From Paragyromitra xinjiangensis (Eukaryota; Ascomycota; Pezizomycetes; Pezizales; Discinaceae), in NCBI GenBank assembly GCA_038503065.1, contig JBCAMK010000016.1:186001-250000 (forward strand): a DNA stretch of 64,000 nt, written 5' to 3'. The translations under genes and the position numbers were made by a program. Shown here one piece after another: positions 11,060 to 20,920 of the stretch; positions within the stretch are counted from its first letter, which is position 1, and each line of letters opens with the position of its first letter. The notes under the pieces are model-generated. The model was not told the origin of the DNA. It did not search any database and saw only the letters and a program-made list of their open reading frames with translations.

Positions 11060-11857
11060 ATGGATCCCGCAGAGAATGTCACCTGGTCCAGCCTCGATCT
11101 ATCGATCGGGGTGGATGACAGGTGATTGCTTTTTTTTTTCTCGCTGACGAGGGCTGGCCAATAGTATCTACGAGGGTAGTGCGTGCTTGAGGGGTGTTGC
11201 CCCCGATGAGCCTCATTACTACCTGCAAGAACAACTGGTCCGTAGCCAGACACCTTATGCAGGGCGATCCATCCTGGGCGTTGATCCTACACCTCAGGAA
11301 AAGGGAACCGTCAACCATGAGCACATCGAGTCGGGGATGCCGGTTTGGAGAGATGGCCTGGAAATCGTTAATGCTGCACAGCCTCTGGGTCATGACGGCG
11401 GCGCTGGCCATAGTGAGATAGGAGGTCCTGTTGGAATTCGTTGCGATGCGAATTGTTTGGGTGGTTTTGTGTGCGTATTTCTATCTCTGCTAAACTCTCA
11501 AGTTGACTCAAGGCTAATACATTAATTCTCAGCGGTGCTCACCGATGCGAAAGAAGACCATTGAAAATATCCTGCCTCGAGGATGGTTGTCAATCCACGT
11601 TCCGGGCTAGGAGTCTGTTCGACCGCCATTACCGAACACGCCACCTTCAACAGGCTGAGAAACTCGGCTGCCCCTACCCCGAATGCCCCAAAGTTGGCCC
11701 GAATGGGTTTAGTAGAATGGACAACCTATTGCAACATCGTAGGAAGGTCCATGATGAGGATATTCCAGTAGTGAGAGAGCGGTTGAATGGTAAGAATAGG
11801 ACTCGGGCAACGGTTAGGGCTCAAGGGGCTGGAGCTGGCCAGGGAAACATGAACTGA
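11060..11857 (+). CDS. Zinc-finger array gene 3: two-finger C2H2 protein
   Basis: Three-exon model: 11060-11121, 11165-11470, 11533-11857, giving 230 aa. The introns are 43 nt (CTGAC branch point, AATAG acceptor) and 62 nt (GTGCGT donor). Finger 1 is C137-x4-C142-x12-H155-x4-H160. Finger 2 is C169-x4-C174-x16-H191-x4-H196. The pre-finger motif is C114-x3-C118-x7-H126-x-C128. The N-terminal exon (MDPAENV...) matches gene 1's first exon (MDSGNHL...), which supports the ATG chosen. The middle exon carries PDEPHYY, linking this copy with genes 4 and 5. The C-terminus ends in a Gly/Ala tail. Confidence 0.78.
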
Positions 11858-14000
11858 GCAACTTAAACGGATGAGGTTTCGCTGGGTGGGATTGTTTGGA
11901 CTAACATGAGTTTTCGGTATCGATTGTGGAATTTTCTTTACTATTTCTTGTCATTCCCTCATCGCTTTTTCTTACTCTACCCTTTATGATTCTGCCCATG
12001 GCTGTCCTTTCGTTGGAATTCTTCTCTCGATTACACATTCCTTTTAACTCCCTTTGTCTATGCTAGTTCTCGACTATTACACCCATTTCCTTACTTTTGC
12101 TTCATAAGGCCGAGTCGGAGGATATAACCATCGGTGATCGTCTGTGGAATTACATTTTTATTCCCCTAGCTACATCAATGAAATTTCTTTTCTAAAATTT
12201 GCTCTTGAGGGAGTATTGATCCTAGAATATGCAACTTCACCGAATTCCCCGTATAAGCCGAGGATCCCAACAAGTAGTTCTTCATGAAGTTAAGGTTCCC
12301 CATAGATTCTACAAATTGATTTATCCAAACGCAATAGTCGCGGTGCCCATAGACGGAGCAGGCGTGTAGCAGAAAATTACCGCAGCTTAATCTAGTAAAT
12401 ATCGACTAACGCCTCCATTTTCTGCCAGCGGAATCATTACCAGCCAGACATACGTCATCAAATCAGTTGTGCCGCTACCATGATTGGGTAATGCAAGTTT
12501 AAGTGAAGATGTTACACAATATTAGCGCGCGAGCCTGATATCGTTTCTTGGCAACCGACCCGTAGAGCCTCAGGCTTACCTGCATGTATTTTGATCTATC
12601 GATTGGAGGATGGATCCTAATAGGTGCCCCCTTTTTGATTGATGCTGGGATCAGATACCCGTTTCTAGATCTCTGCTGAGCTGGACGCGTATTGTTTCGC
12701 GGTCTATCGCTACCCCACTAGCTGAGCGTCAGGAATCACTCCGGATCCCCTCGAAAGATATCACAATAAGCAGCATCGTTAACCATGCATGGGTAGAAAA
12801 ATCATGTGGTCCTAGGTTGTTCTACAACCTAAACCAAGGCAAAATCTCGAAGGGCGAGAAGTCAATTGATACAATTAAAAGCCGGATGACACGGTATTCC
12901 CTACAAGATGAGACATTCTTTCTGAGGAGGGGTCGTACAGATACAGGGATATCGCCGATCTAGTGACAGCCCTCATGGGCAGATTTCGTTTCTTTACCAG
13001 ACCAGTTGATTTGCAGGTGTGGCTGCAAGATATGAATAGATCTTGCTGATCCTAGATTAGATGGTACGATGTTAGGTGTTGAGATTTGGGCCTGGCGAGA
13101 GGATCGTGGCTGAAGAGGTGGTTTGACTTTGCTAAACACTTAGCTGCCTCAGAGAAAATACATTCGATTGGTGAAGCCGAATGTTCTTTAGTGCTATATT
13201 TTCCCTTTAGTGGTATAAGCATATGAATTTTTGCATGCAAGAGCATTTGATGCTAGAGAGGCATGATTTCCAGGAGCGTGTTTGTAAACGACTTAGTGGA
13301 AGCCCTGTAGCTGTTGGGCATACTTTAAATTTCACGAGAGACATGTATTGTGTGATAAGCCCAAGCGAACAACCATAACGCTCTTCCGGTCTGGATGTAT
13401 CGGCCTAGAGCCTATGGGAATGGAAGTATTCTGTATGCAACACCTGAGCGAGCTATGGTGTAGGGAACTACAGCTGCCGGAATATCAGAACGAAACTTCA
13501 CTGAGTAACATGGCCCACACCAGAACAAAACTTCGCCGGTAAAACGCCAGCCGCATGGCCCACATCAGCAAAGCATTGAGTATATCAGAAAGTCCGGTGG
13601 GCACGTACCAGCACAATACGATATCCAGTTACATCTCGTAGCCGGCACTCTCCGTACATCCTGTACGACACAACCTCGTTTCTTCAGGCTCGCAGCCTTC
13701 AAGCCTGGCATGAGCGCTAAGCCTCTCCTGCATGAAACCATATCAAGGAGTCTGTCGCGAAGTCGAGTCGAGGATGATAAATCTAACGCGCTCCCCCGCC
13801 CTCTCTTGCACAGAATTTCCCGTTTTTTTGATCATTGTCAATTTCTACTCCTCCAATCATTATCGGTCGAATACATCGCATACACTCACTGTGCTGTTGC
13901 TGCAAAGGGTAAGGTTGCTTCAGAAGAAGGGTTGCACAATAGCCTGAAGGCTTTTCCTTGCAGAATCTCAAACCTGCTCTTTCTCGATCTATTGGTGGGG
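11858..14000. other. Spacer between genes 3 and 4, with promoter dyad
   Basis: No gene is supported. The sequence just after gene 3 is T-rich. At 13685-13707 CAGGCT and AGCCTG form a dyad of the same 23-bp overall length as that of gene 3. It ends 294 bp before the ATG of gene 4. CTCTCTTGCACAG follows at 13801. An open frame across 13710-14021 covers this promoter and exon 1, and is not thought to be coding upstream of 14001. Confidence 0.45.
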
Positions 14001-14745
14001 ATGGAGTCTTCTGGCTGGTAGTTTTTTTTTTTTTTGGTCAGCACTAACAAGTACTAGGTATAGTGAGTATGCGTTTAGTTTAGGACGATCGATCCTCCCG
14101 GATGAGCCCGAGTACTACCGCAGGGAGCTTTATGAGAGGTACTACTCTCAACCAACTGCCTCTTACCCAGAAACACAGCGGAATGATACCACCAACCATG
14201 GACTCGGGAGCCATGTTGATCTTGACTTTCCCAACTTGAACGAGCTGGGATTCCCGAGCATTGTCCAACCACAGCGAATCCTACCCCACAGCAGTGCCCC
14301 TGATCCGGGTGAGATCTTGATCTGTGGCGGGGATTGTGTTGGAACTTTTGCGTACGCACCCCCGTTCTCATCGAGTTTCCATTTCTATCTACTAAAGCAT
14401 ATTACTTCAATACACAGCACCGCGCACCAATGCTTCCGTCAGAGAAGTTCGTTAACCATCTCTTGCCTCGAAGCCGACTGCCAGCCAACGCCGCTCAAAA
14501 TTACCGCTTTCAGACGCCATTACAAGTCTGTTCACTGTCTGGAGATGCTTGATTGCCCCTTCCCCAATTGTGACCGTGTCGGCCAGAACGGATTCAGTCG
14601 AAAGGACAATTTGCTGCAGCATCGCAGGAGAGTTCATAGAGAAGATATCACGAAAGTTAAGGAGAGATTAAAGGGTAAAGGAAGTACTCGTACTATCGTC
14701 GGCAGACCTCGTGGTGCTGGGGGTCCTTCGGGGAATGCGAATTAA
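14001..14745 (+). CDS. Zinc-finger array gene 4: two-finger C2H2 protein
   Basis: Three-exon model: 14001-14017, 14058-14351, 14418-14745, giving 212 aa. The introns are 40 nt (CACTAAC branch point then ACTAG) and 66 nt. The second intron is a multiple of three and has no in-frame stop, so retention would insert 22 residues. Finger 1 is C120-x4-C125-x12-H138-x4-H143. Finger 2 is C150-x4-C155-x16-H172-x4-H177. The pre-finger motif is C95-x3-C99-x7-H107-x-C109. The middle exon begins with YAFSLGRSILPDEPEYYRRE, close to gene 5. Exon 1 is 17 nt; the upstream ATG used by genes 1 and 3 is missing. Finger 1 has lost the usual QSTF stretch (it reads QPTPLKITAF), so its fold may be altered. Confidence 0.78.
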
Positions 14746-16294
14746 CTGGATTGAATGCCTGGGAATGTTTCTTTGGCTGATTCTAGTAAAATCGGTTGTT
14801 TATTACTGTCATTTCCTCCATCTACTTTTCAAAACTTTGTTATATGTCGTCTCTATTATTGCCACTCCTTGAAATTTCTTTTGTCGTTGGATTTTCTGAA
14901 ACAGGAACTTTTCGTTTCAATTTCTTTTGTCATCGCTAAACTGACCGTTATACTCCACCATATTCATCCACTCTCTTAGTTCCCTTATCTTTTTTTTTAG
15001 TAACGCCGAATGCTACCTTCTTTAAGAGTTTTTTATGTATACGAGAGCTCCATCTTACTTCTACTACAGAATTGAAATTCCTTTTGTTGAATATCGTAGC
15101 GTGCCCCTTCCACTTCGACTTTATCTTAAGAAAATCCTGCTATGAAGATGTGAAAACTTTGCATAAGTGAAGTCTAGCACCACTAAATCGCCTCTCATGA
15201 TACTGATTTTTTAGCGTATTTTCCCCACTTGCACGTGTTCTCCCTCCTTGCCTCCAGCCAAACCAAATTAGGCTTAGTGTGTTTCCCGCGTTCACATCAC
15301 TAAGCTATTGGCTCTCTCCTCCACATCACGTGTTTGCCAAAGTCTGGTGTGAAGATGGTACAGGTCTCAGATTATTTCTATTGTAACCCATCGATTGGTG
15401 CTCCATATTCACATCCTAACCCCTAGTAAAACCTGTGCTACCCAAAGATTCCCGCTTTTGATCTTGGTAACCAGTGGTGAAAATCCCTAATCCTCTCTGC
15501 CAAGACATGTTCTGAGCCGCAAACTTGAGACGAGATGAACATGGCGCCCACAAATTCTTGGGTAAAAAAGTCTCTGTGGGCTGGCTGCGATATGTAGTGG
15601 ATCTGGTGTTTGAATAGTCTCTGTGAAATATGACATTGGTTGCTGGGCTTTTGTTCGATAGGTAGGCGTGCATGCATTCCTGTAGCCTGCTAGACGGGTA
15701 AGTGTGCTGGCGATGGATCAATAAAGAGATGACTTGCCAATGATTATAAATCAACCTAGAGAGAGAATGATTGAGAAGTTTGGGGTAAACTGGTGCCAAT
15801 TGATTGGGTATAATCCCGTAAAAATAGGCTGGGCATAAGACAGGTCCCAATCGTTATTACTGAAAGTGTCTTGTAAAGCTTTTACAGATTGAATAGCTCT
15901 TATTTTTATTTGTTCGTAAAGTACCGGGCCTCGGATATTGTACTTTAGCGCCGATGTACCTGCCGAGTGATATTTCATGCAAATATTATGAAGGCTAGTC
16001 CTGTTTCGGGTATGCCGTGTAACTTTCCTGCATCAGGCTCAGGAGTTTTGACCGTGAACCCTGCTTGGATGACATAATGCATGCAGGGAACCCTAACCAT
16101 AGCCACACTAGAGATGATATATCTAGCGAATCCTCCCTCTACTCCGCTCCCATTTCGTTTCTGTTTCTTCTATTGCACCGCGCCTTTAGCTCAACAGCTC
16201 ATAGCTGGTTCAAAACTTCTCATACTGTGTTGCGGATCTATCATTACGGGATCACGGTGGAGCGCGACACAACTTAACCAACCTAAAAGTAACT
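14746..16294. other. Spacer between genes 4 and 5
   Basis: T-rich 3' sequence is followed by a spacer. Two minus-strand open frames (15416-15850 and 15751-15978) look mildly protein-like but have no recognised domain or joinable splice model. The array motif CATCAGGCTCAGG is at 16031, 264 bp before the ATG of gene 5, and CTATTGCAC is at 16170-16178. Confidence 0.4.
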
Positions 16295-17080
16295 ATGGAT
16301 CTAATTGACAGGTTTGTTTTTGCTATCACTAACAGTATTTGGGTCTTACAGATTTCCCACTAACCAAGCCACCGTGTACCACCTGCGCGAACTCACTTCC
16401 TTAAGCTTTGTAACCTATGGATCTGAATTATCAATTCTTCCGGATGAACCAGAGTACTATCGTCGAGAGCTTAATGAAAGGTATTATTATAATGAACAAC
16501 ACGTTTTTAGCTCTAGCCCTGGATATCACCAGACTTCCAGCATTGAATCAAGAGTTCAGGAACACGTCTTACTACTGAATGGGGGACAACTGGGATACCC
16601 GCATCACGTCGATGGTAATGGTGGAATGAGAGAACCTGTTACAGGTTACAGTTGTGGAATGACGTGTTCTGGGAGCTTCATGTATGTTATGTTCTAATTA
16701 AGATTCGTGCGCTAGTACTAACCACACCCAATAGCGGTGTGCATCAATGTCTCCGTGAAAAACGATCACTCAAAATTCTCTGCCTTGGTCATAACGATTG
16801 CCAATCTACCTTTCACACAAGAAACAATTTCAACCGCCACTGCCGATCTTTCCATCCTGATATTGGGTTGAAGGTTGAGAAGACACGGTTCGGTTGTTTC
16901 TTCAGGGGTTGTCCACGCGTAGGTGAGAAGGGGTTTACACGGAGTGACAATTTGCTCCAGCACCGACGAAAGGTTCATGGGGAGGATCTGCCGAAGGTTA
17001 GAGTGAGGTTTGTGGGGGCTAATGCGGGCAAGCTTGGGGATAACAGTGCTGCATATGAGGTACTGGGAATGATTCAGTGA
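16295..17080 (+). CDS. Zinc-finger array gene 5: two-finger C2H2 protein
   Basis: Three-exon model: 16295-16311, 16352-16681, 16735-17080, giving 230 aa. The introns are 40 nt (GTTTGT donor, CACTAAC, TTACAG) and 53 nt (TACTAAC branch point). Finger 1 is C132-x5-C138-x12-H151-x4-H156, one residue longer between the cysteines than in the paralogues. Finger 2 is C170-x4-C175-x16-H192-x4-H197. The pre-finger motif is C107-x3-C111-x7-H119-x-C121. The linker between the fingers is expanded. ILPDEPEYYRREL matches gene 4 almost exactly. This is the most divergent copy and the last of the array. Confidence 0.75.
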
Positions 17081-18291
17081 GTGTGGAGTTTTCAGTTGTT
17101 GAAGGCGGATGATATTTTTGGCTTCTCTTATTTCGTGTTGCCTGGAGGTTACTTTTGTTACTTTTGCTCGTTTTTGCCTTTGTTTGTATTTCTTCTTGTC
17201 GTGGTCATGGCCTGGTGCTGTTGCTTTTGTGTATTTTGATATTGGCATAGTACTACTTTACGAGCTATAATCTCTACTCTTTTAGTCGTACTTCTCTGCG
17301 TGTCAAAGTTTAGAGTGGCCGAACCTCAGGTGTAGTCACCCGAGGTGATTGTTGCCATATCCCTATCCCTTAGAGTCAACAGCTTTGTTATAGTGTTGGT
17401 AAGGCTTTTACTGCTTATTGGTGTCTTATTTTCGAGTCTTTCAACTAAACATACCTCCTAATCCTTAGCTCGGAAACGTTTCGTATTCTCGTGACTTCGG
17501 GGGATATTTATCTCGTAGAAACTTAGGTGCTACATGAAGACCTGGTAATTTTTCCTCGGGTGAAGGGGTAATGATTTTGTGTGGCAGATTTTAACGATAG
17601 GGGTGGTTTCGAAACAAAGGAATGTGTCGACCACAATCACGTGACCAAGAAATAAGAAAAGGCAGATGGACAGATGACATGTCTCAAGCTCTGAAGTCGT
17701 CTGTCGCGGGTTCCTTTGTTCTATTAATAACTACTTCGGGGGTGATTCAGATAAACTCGCCGTATGCCACGCTAATCCTTCGTAAAGCCTCCCTCTCGCT
17801 AGTTTCATATGAACATTCTCACTTCCGCGAATACTGACATTCAGCGGAGTATTGTCTGCTATTAGCGAAACCCCTGCGAAACTGGATACTCTTGAGGATC
17901 GAAGAGATACTAGCTTCTCTCATCATAGATATCTATCCTGGCCCTGATCAGCTTTCGGGATCGAGGGAGGAGGGGGGAGTTTGGGACTAGGGAAACGGAA
18001 TGCGATTGTCCTTAGCATTGGTTTCGAGTTTCACCGTTCCTTGAGTATGCCGTTATTCAAGCTGTACAACTTGAATCCTGGGCCTCGGGACATGCCTTAA
18101 AGGCTTCAGATTCCTCGATAGAATATATATATCTTTTCGGTATAATCAACTCAAGAACATTACAAATCGACAGAAACGGGACGAAGTTCCTTAACCTTTC
18201 TAAATCTAAAAGATAACCTCTACACCATTAACATAACTTAGGCACAAACTTACCATCATTTTCCCATTCGGAAAACCACAACCCAATAGGA
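17081..18291 (+). promoter_or_regulatory. Spacer and TFIIB gene promoter
   Basis: I see no gene. A TATA-like run (GAATATATATATC, 18121-18133) lies about 160 bp before the ATG at 18292. It is the clearest TATA candidate in the window. Its function is inferred. Confidence 0.35.
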
Positions 18292-19362
18292 ATGTCATCC
18301 AGCAATCCAACCAAGTCTGACGCTGCAGAGAACCCGCCCCTGGCAGCTAAGGTAGAATCTGCATGGGAACTACGGCCCGAACAATACCAAAGACGTCTGA
18401 TATGCAAAGAGTGTAGAGAAGACCCAGCAAACATTGTCGAAGACTACAGCACCGGCGACATAATCTGTGGATCCTGCGGACTTGTTCTAGATGACCATTT
18501 AATCGACACTCGCCCCGAGTGGCGTGTATTCGCCGAGGATGATAATGGCCCAGACCCTAATCGTTGCGGTGATGGTCCAAGTATCTTTTACAACGGTAAC
18601 CAACTCGACACAGCTATCTCTTATGATGCTAAAGTTAAAAAGGGTAGCAAAATCCGACTTACGCAGAAAAAGGTTCACAGGGATGTAGGTAATAAGGCAC
18701 TTGCAGCAGCGTATTCTGATATCACTGCGTACTGTGATTCAATGGGGCTCAATGGCACTGTGTTGGGAACTGCGAGAGACTATTATAAGAGGGCATACGA
18801 TAGCAAAACCGTCAGAAATAGAGATAAGGTAACTGTCATGGCAAGTTGCATTTTCCTAGGCTGTCGGCATTGTGGTGTCCCTAGGACTTTCAACGAAATC
18901 ATGTCAATTACGAAGTGCAACAAAAAGGAGATAACTCGAACCTTTAAAATTCTTGCGAAATTCTTCCAGAATCAGGAGGTAGAGAAAGCAGCGGTTTCAG
19001 GGGCCCAGCCAGAGTTACATAACGCTACTAGCAGCAGTGGAACGGTGGATGGCATTATTCCCCGTATTTGCAGTAATTTGGGACTAAGCCACAAATGCCA
19101 GGAGACCACAAGAACTGTAGCATTCAGGATTAAAGATCAGGGGATTATCGGGGGGCGTGGGCCTTCAACTATAGCTGCTACTGCTGTGTTCCTTGCCTCC
19201 CATCTCAGAAGTGAGCCGAAGACGTATAAGCAGATTGCTGATGTTGTGGGGCTTGTTCATACCACCATCAAGGGCGCCTACGCGAAAATCTACGAGAGGA
19301 GGCAGGAGCTGGTTGATCCGGAGTGGGGCTTGGATGTCTTGAAACTCCTGCCGAAAGCATAA
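18292..19362 (+). CDS. SUA7: Transcription initiation factor IIB (TFIIB), divergent and intronless
   Basis: The 356-aa frame has the full TFIIB plan. TFIIB joins TBP at the promoter and recruits RNA polymerase II in the nucleus. An N-terminal zinc ribbon has C38-x2-C41 and C59-x2-C62, with the motifs EDYSTGDIICGSCGLVL and DTRPEWRVF. A B-linker/reader part (DPNRCGDGP) follows. Two cyclin-like repeats lie at about 120-215 and 245-345 (GPSTIAATAVFLASHL, then VGLVHTTIKGAYAKIYE). Length matches fungal Sua7. The second repeat departs from the usual conserved wording, and the linker after DPNR reads CGDGPSIFYNG where RVGD is common. An expressed divergent paralogue is as likely as the main TFIIB gene. 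No intron is needed. Confidence 0.85.
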   Translation: MSSSNPTKSDAAENPPLAAKVESAWELRPEQYQRRLICKECREDPANIVEDYSTGDIICGSCGLVLDDHLIDTRPEWRVFAEDDNGPDPNRCGDGPSIFYNGNQLDTAISYDAKVKKGSKIRLTQKKVHRDVGNKALAAAYSDITAYCDSMGLNGTVLGTARDYYKRAYDSKTVRNRDKVTVMASCIFLGCRHCGVPRTFNEIMSITKCNKKEITRTFKILAKFFQNQEVEKAAVSGAQPELHNATSSSGTVDGIIPRICSNLGLSHKCQETTRTVAFRIKDQGIIGGRGPSTIAATAVFLASHLRSEPKTYKQIADVVGLVHTTIKGAYAKIYERRQELVDPEWGLDVLKLLPKA

Positions 19363-20238
19363 GTGCTGTTATGGGATCGTGGGATATTCTAATGCTGCAT
19401 AGAGTTTGATTCTTCTGACCCTTAATTTTTCCCCTTTTATCTACTGTTTCCCCTCTAGTAGAACATTTCGTTGACATAGTTGAGCTATGTACCCATTCAT
19501 TCATATTTTTTATCCTTTATCTTTCTGGGATTATCATAGGTTTTAGGCTTTGTAGTTCGGTTTAATTACTTGTAATTAGAAAGGGAAATACTACTTCCGA
19601 ATCAAAAAGCCGAGGCCCAGCTATAGATAAAACGCATAACTAAGTGCTCTTAAATCCTTAACCTATTACTAGTTAAATTATCTATAAAGGTCTACAAACA
19701 AGGACAGCAAACCCAAATCCGGTAGGATGACGACAATCAGGTGCATTAAACTGCCTATAGCTGCTTGATATTCGTATTTTGGCTGGAGCAGACTCTGTAG
19801 GCTATTGTAGCCGGTTGAACTCCTGGAGGCCTACCTACTAGCATGACGCTGCCTGCAGCTGAATCCTATCATTGACGTAGCTTCCTAATACAAAGTCGCT
19901 CAGGTGTGGCTTCGGTGGATAGAGATTAGTGAGAGATAGGCATTTGAGGGCTATTATTCGAGTATATTGATAGGATTGCGCTGCTAGCCTCTAAAGAATG
20001 ATTAATTCTTTAATACTTGCTAGTATGATTACTATTTCAATGCGTTTTATATAAAACCTCGTGGAAGGAAAACGAGTGATATCCAGATCAAAAACTCAGA
20101 GTGATCATCTGTGAAGATATGGACATTAGCCCTAAACTTAGTGAAGCAAAGTAAAGAGGAGCACCCAACTGTATGCAGTCTCAGCTTTTCCTGCACTGCC
20201 GGCGGCGAGTCACAAAAGTGCTGGATAGGTATAAATTC
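19363..20238. other. Spacer downstream of the TFIIB gene
   Basis: It consists of a T-rich 3' region, then A/T-rich non-coding sequence. No gene, RNA gene or clear repeat was recognised. Confidence 0.4.
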
Positions 20239-20442
20239 ATGGATTATCACTCGTCGTGATGATTCTTATTTTTGTTGTAATATTGGGGCACGTAGGGAGG
20301 AATAGAAGGCTCGATTGCTTGCTCGTTAGGTGGGCATACGGCCCCTATCTAAATAGCTCTCTCGGGTGCCCGTCTCTCAATCATTTCCGACCCCGAAGGC
20401 CAAGCCCCGTATTAGGAAGCATCTCCAACAATTTTTCTTCTT
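20239..20442 (+). repeat. Dispersed repeat, copy A
   Basis: About 200 bp match 46281-46505 in the opposite orientation. Shared landmarks in order are TATTGGGGCACGTAGGGAGG, CATACGGCCCCTATCTAA, CTCTCGGGTGCCCG, CATTTCCGAC, GAAGGCCAAGCCCC and AGGAAGCATCTC. The copy at 46 kb has about 40 extra bases in two places. No coding capacity is seen; it is probably a transposon fragment. Confidence 0.8.
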
Positions 20443-20920
20443 CATTAGGCATGTTCATCCTATCGGAATACAGAACTCAGATGACGATAGATTATTGACG
20501 CGACGGATAGCAGCTAAATTAGGAAACACTACCAGGCGAGTGGAATAATAATTATAAACCTGTGAATTCGGTTTGATGAAACATTTCTATGGGTTCTTAG
20601 CTACTATCGATCGCACCTTACTCAACAGCAGGGACATTGCGTGAACTTAATAGTTTAAGTTCCGTTAATAATTTTCACTGTGGCAATGAGCTTTAAGCAT
20701 TCATGGCTCCATAAGATGAATACCAACAAACAGCCACTCTCTTAAGCCATAGCTATGCTTAGTTATACACATCATTAACAAGCAACAAGTCAAGCAATAA
20801 TTAGATCAGCAGAAGGGTAAAGGAAAGATGGGGCCGCTGTCCAGCTCTTAGAAGTCTTATGCAATACGCCTCTTAATCCGCTGTAAAACTTTTCTTTGAT
20901 CAAAGTCTCTAATCGACCTA
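20443..20920. other. Spacer, no gene
   Basis: Nothing is recognisable. It includes the presumed 3' UTR of the minus-strand gene that ends at 20921. Confidence 0.4.

Noticed and set aside
15416..15978. Two minus-strand frames that might be exons of one gene
   Set aside because: No GT-AG pair joining them in frame could be justified, and neither half shows a known domain.
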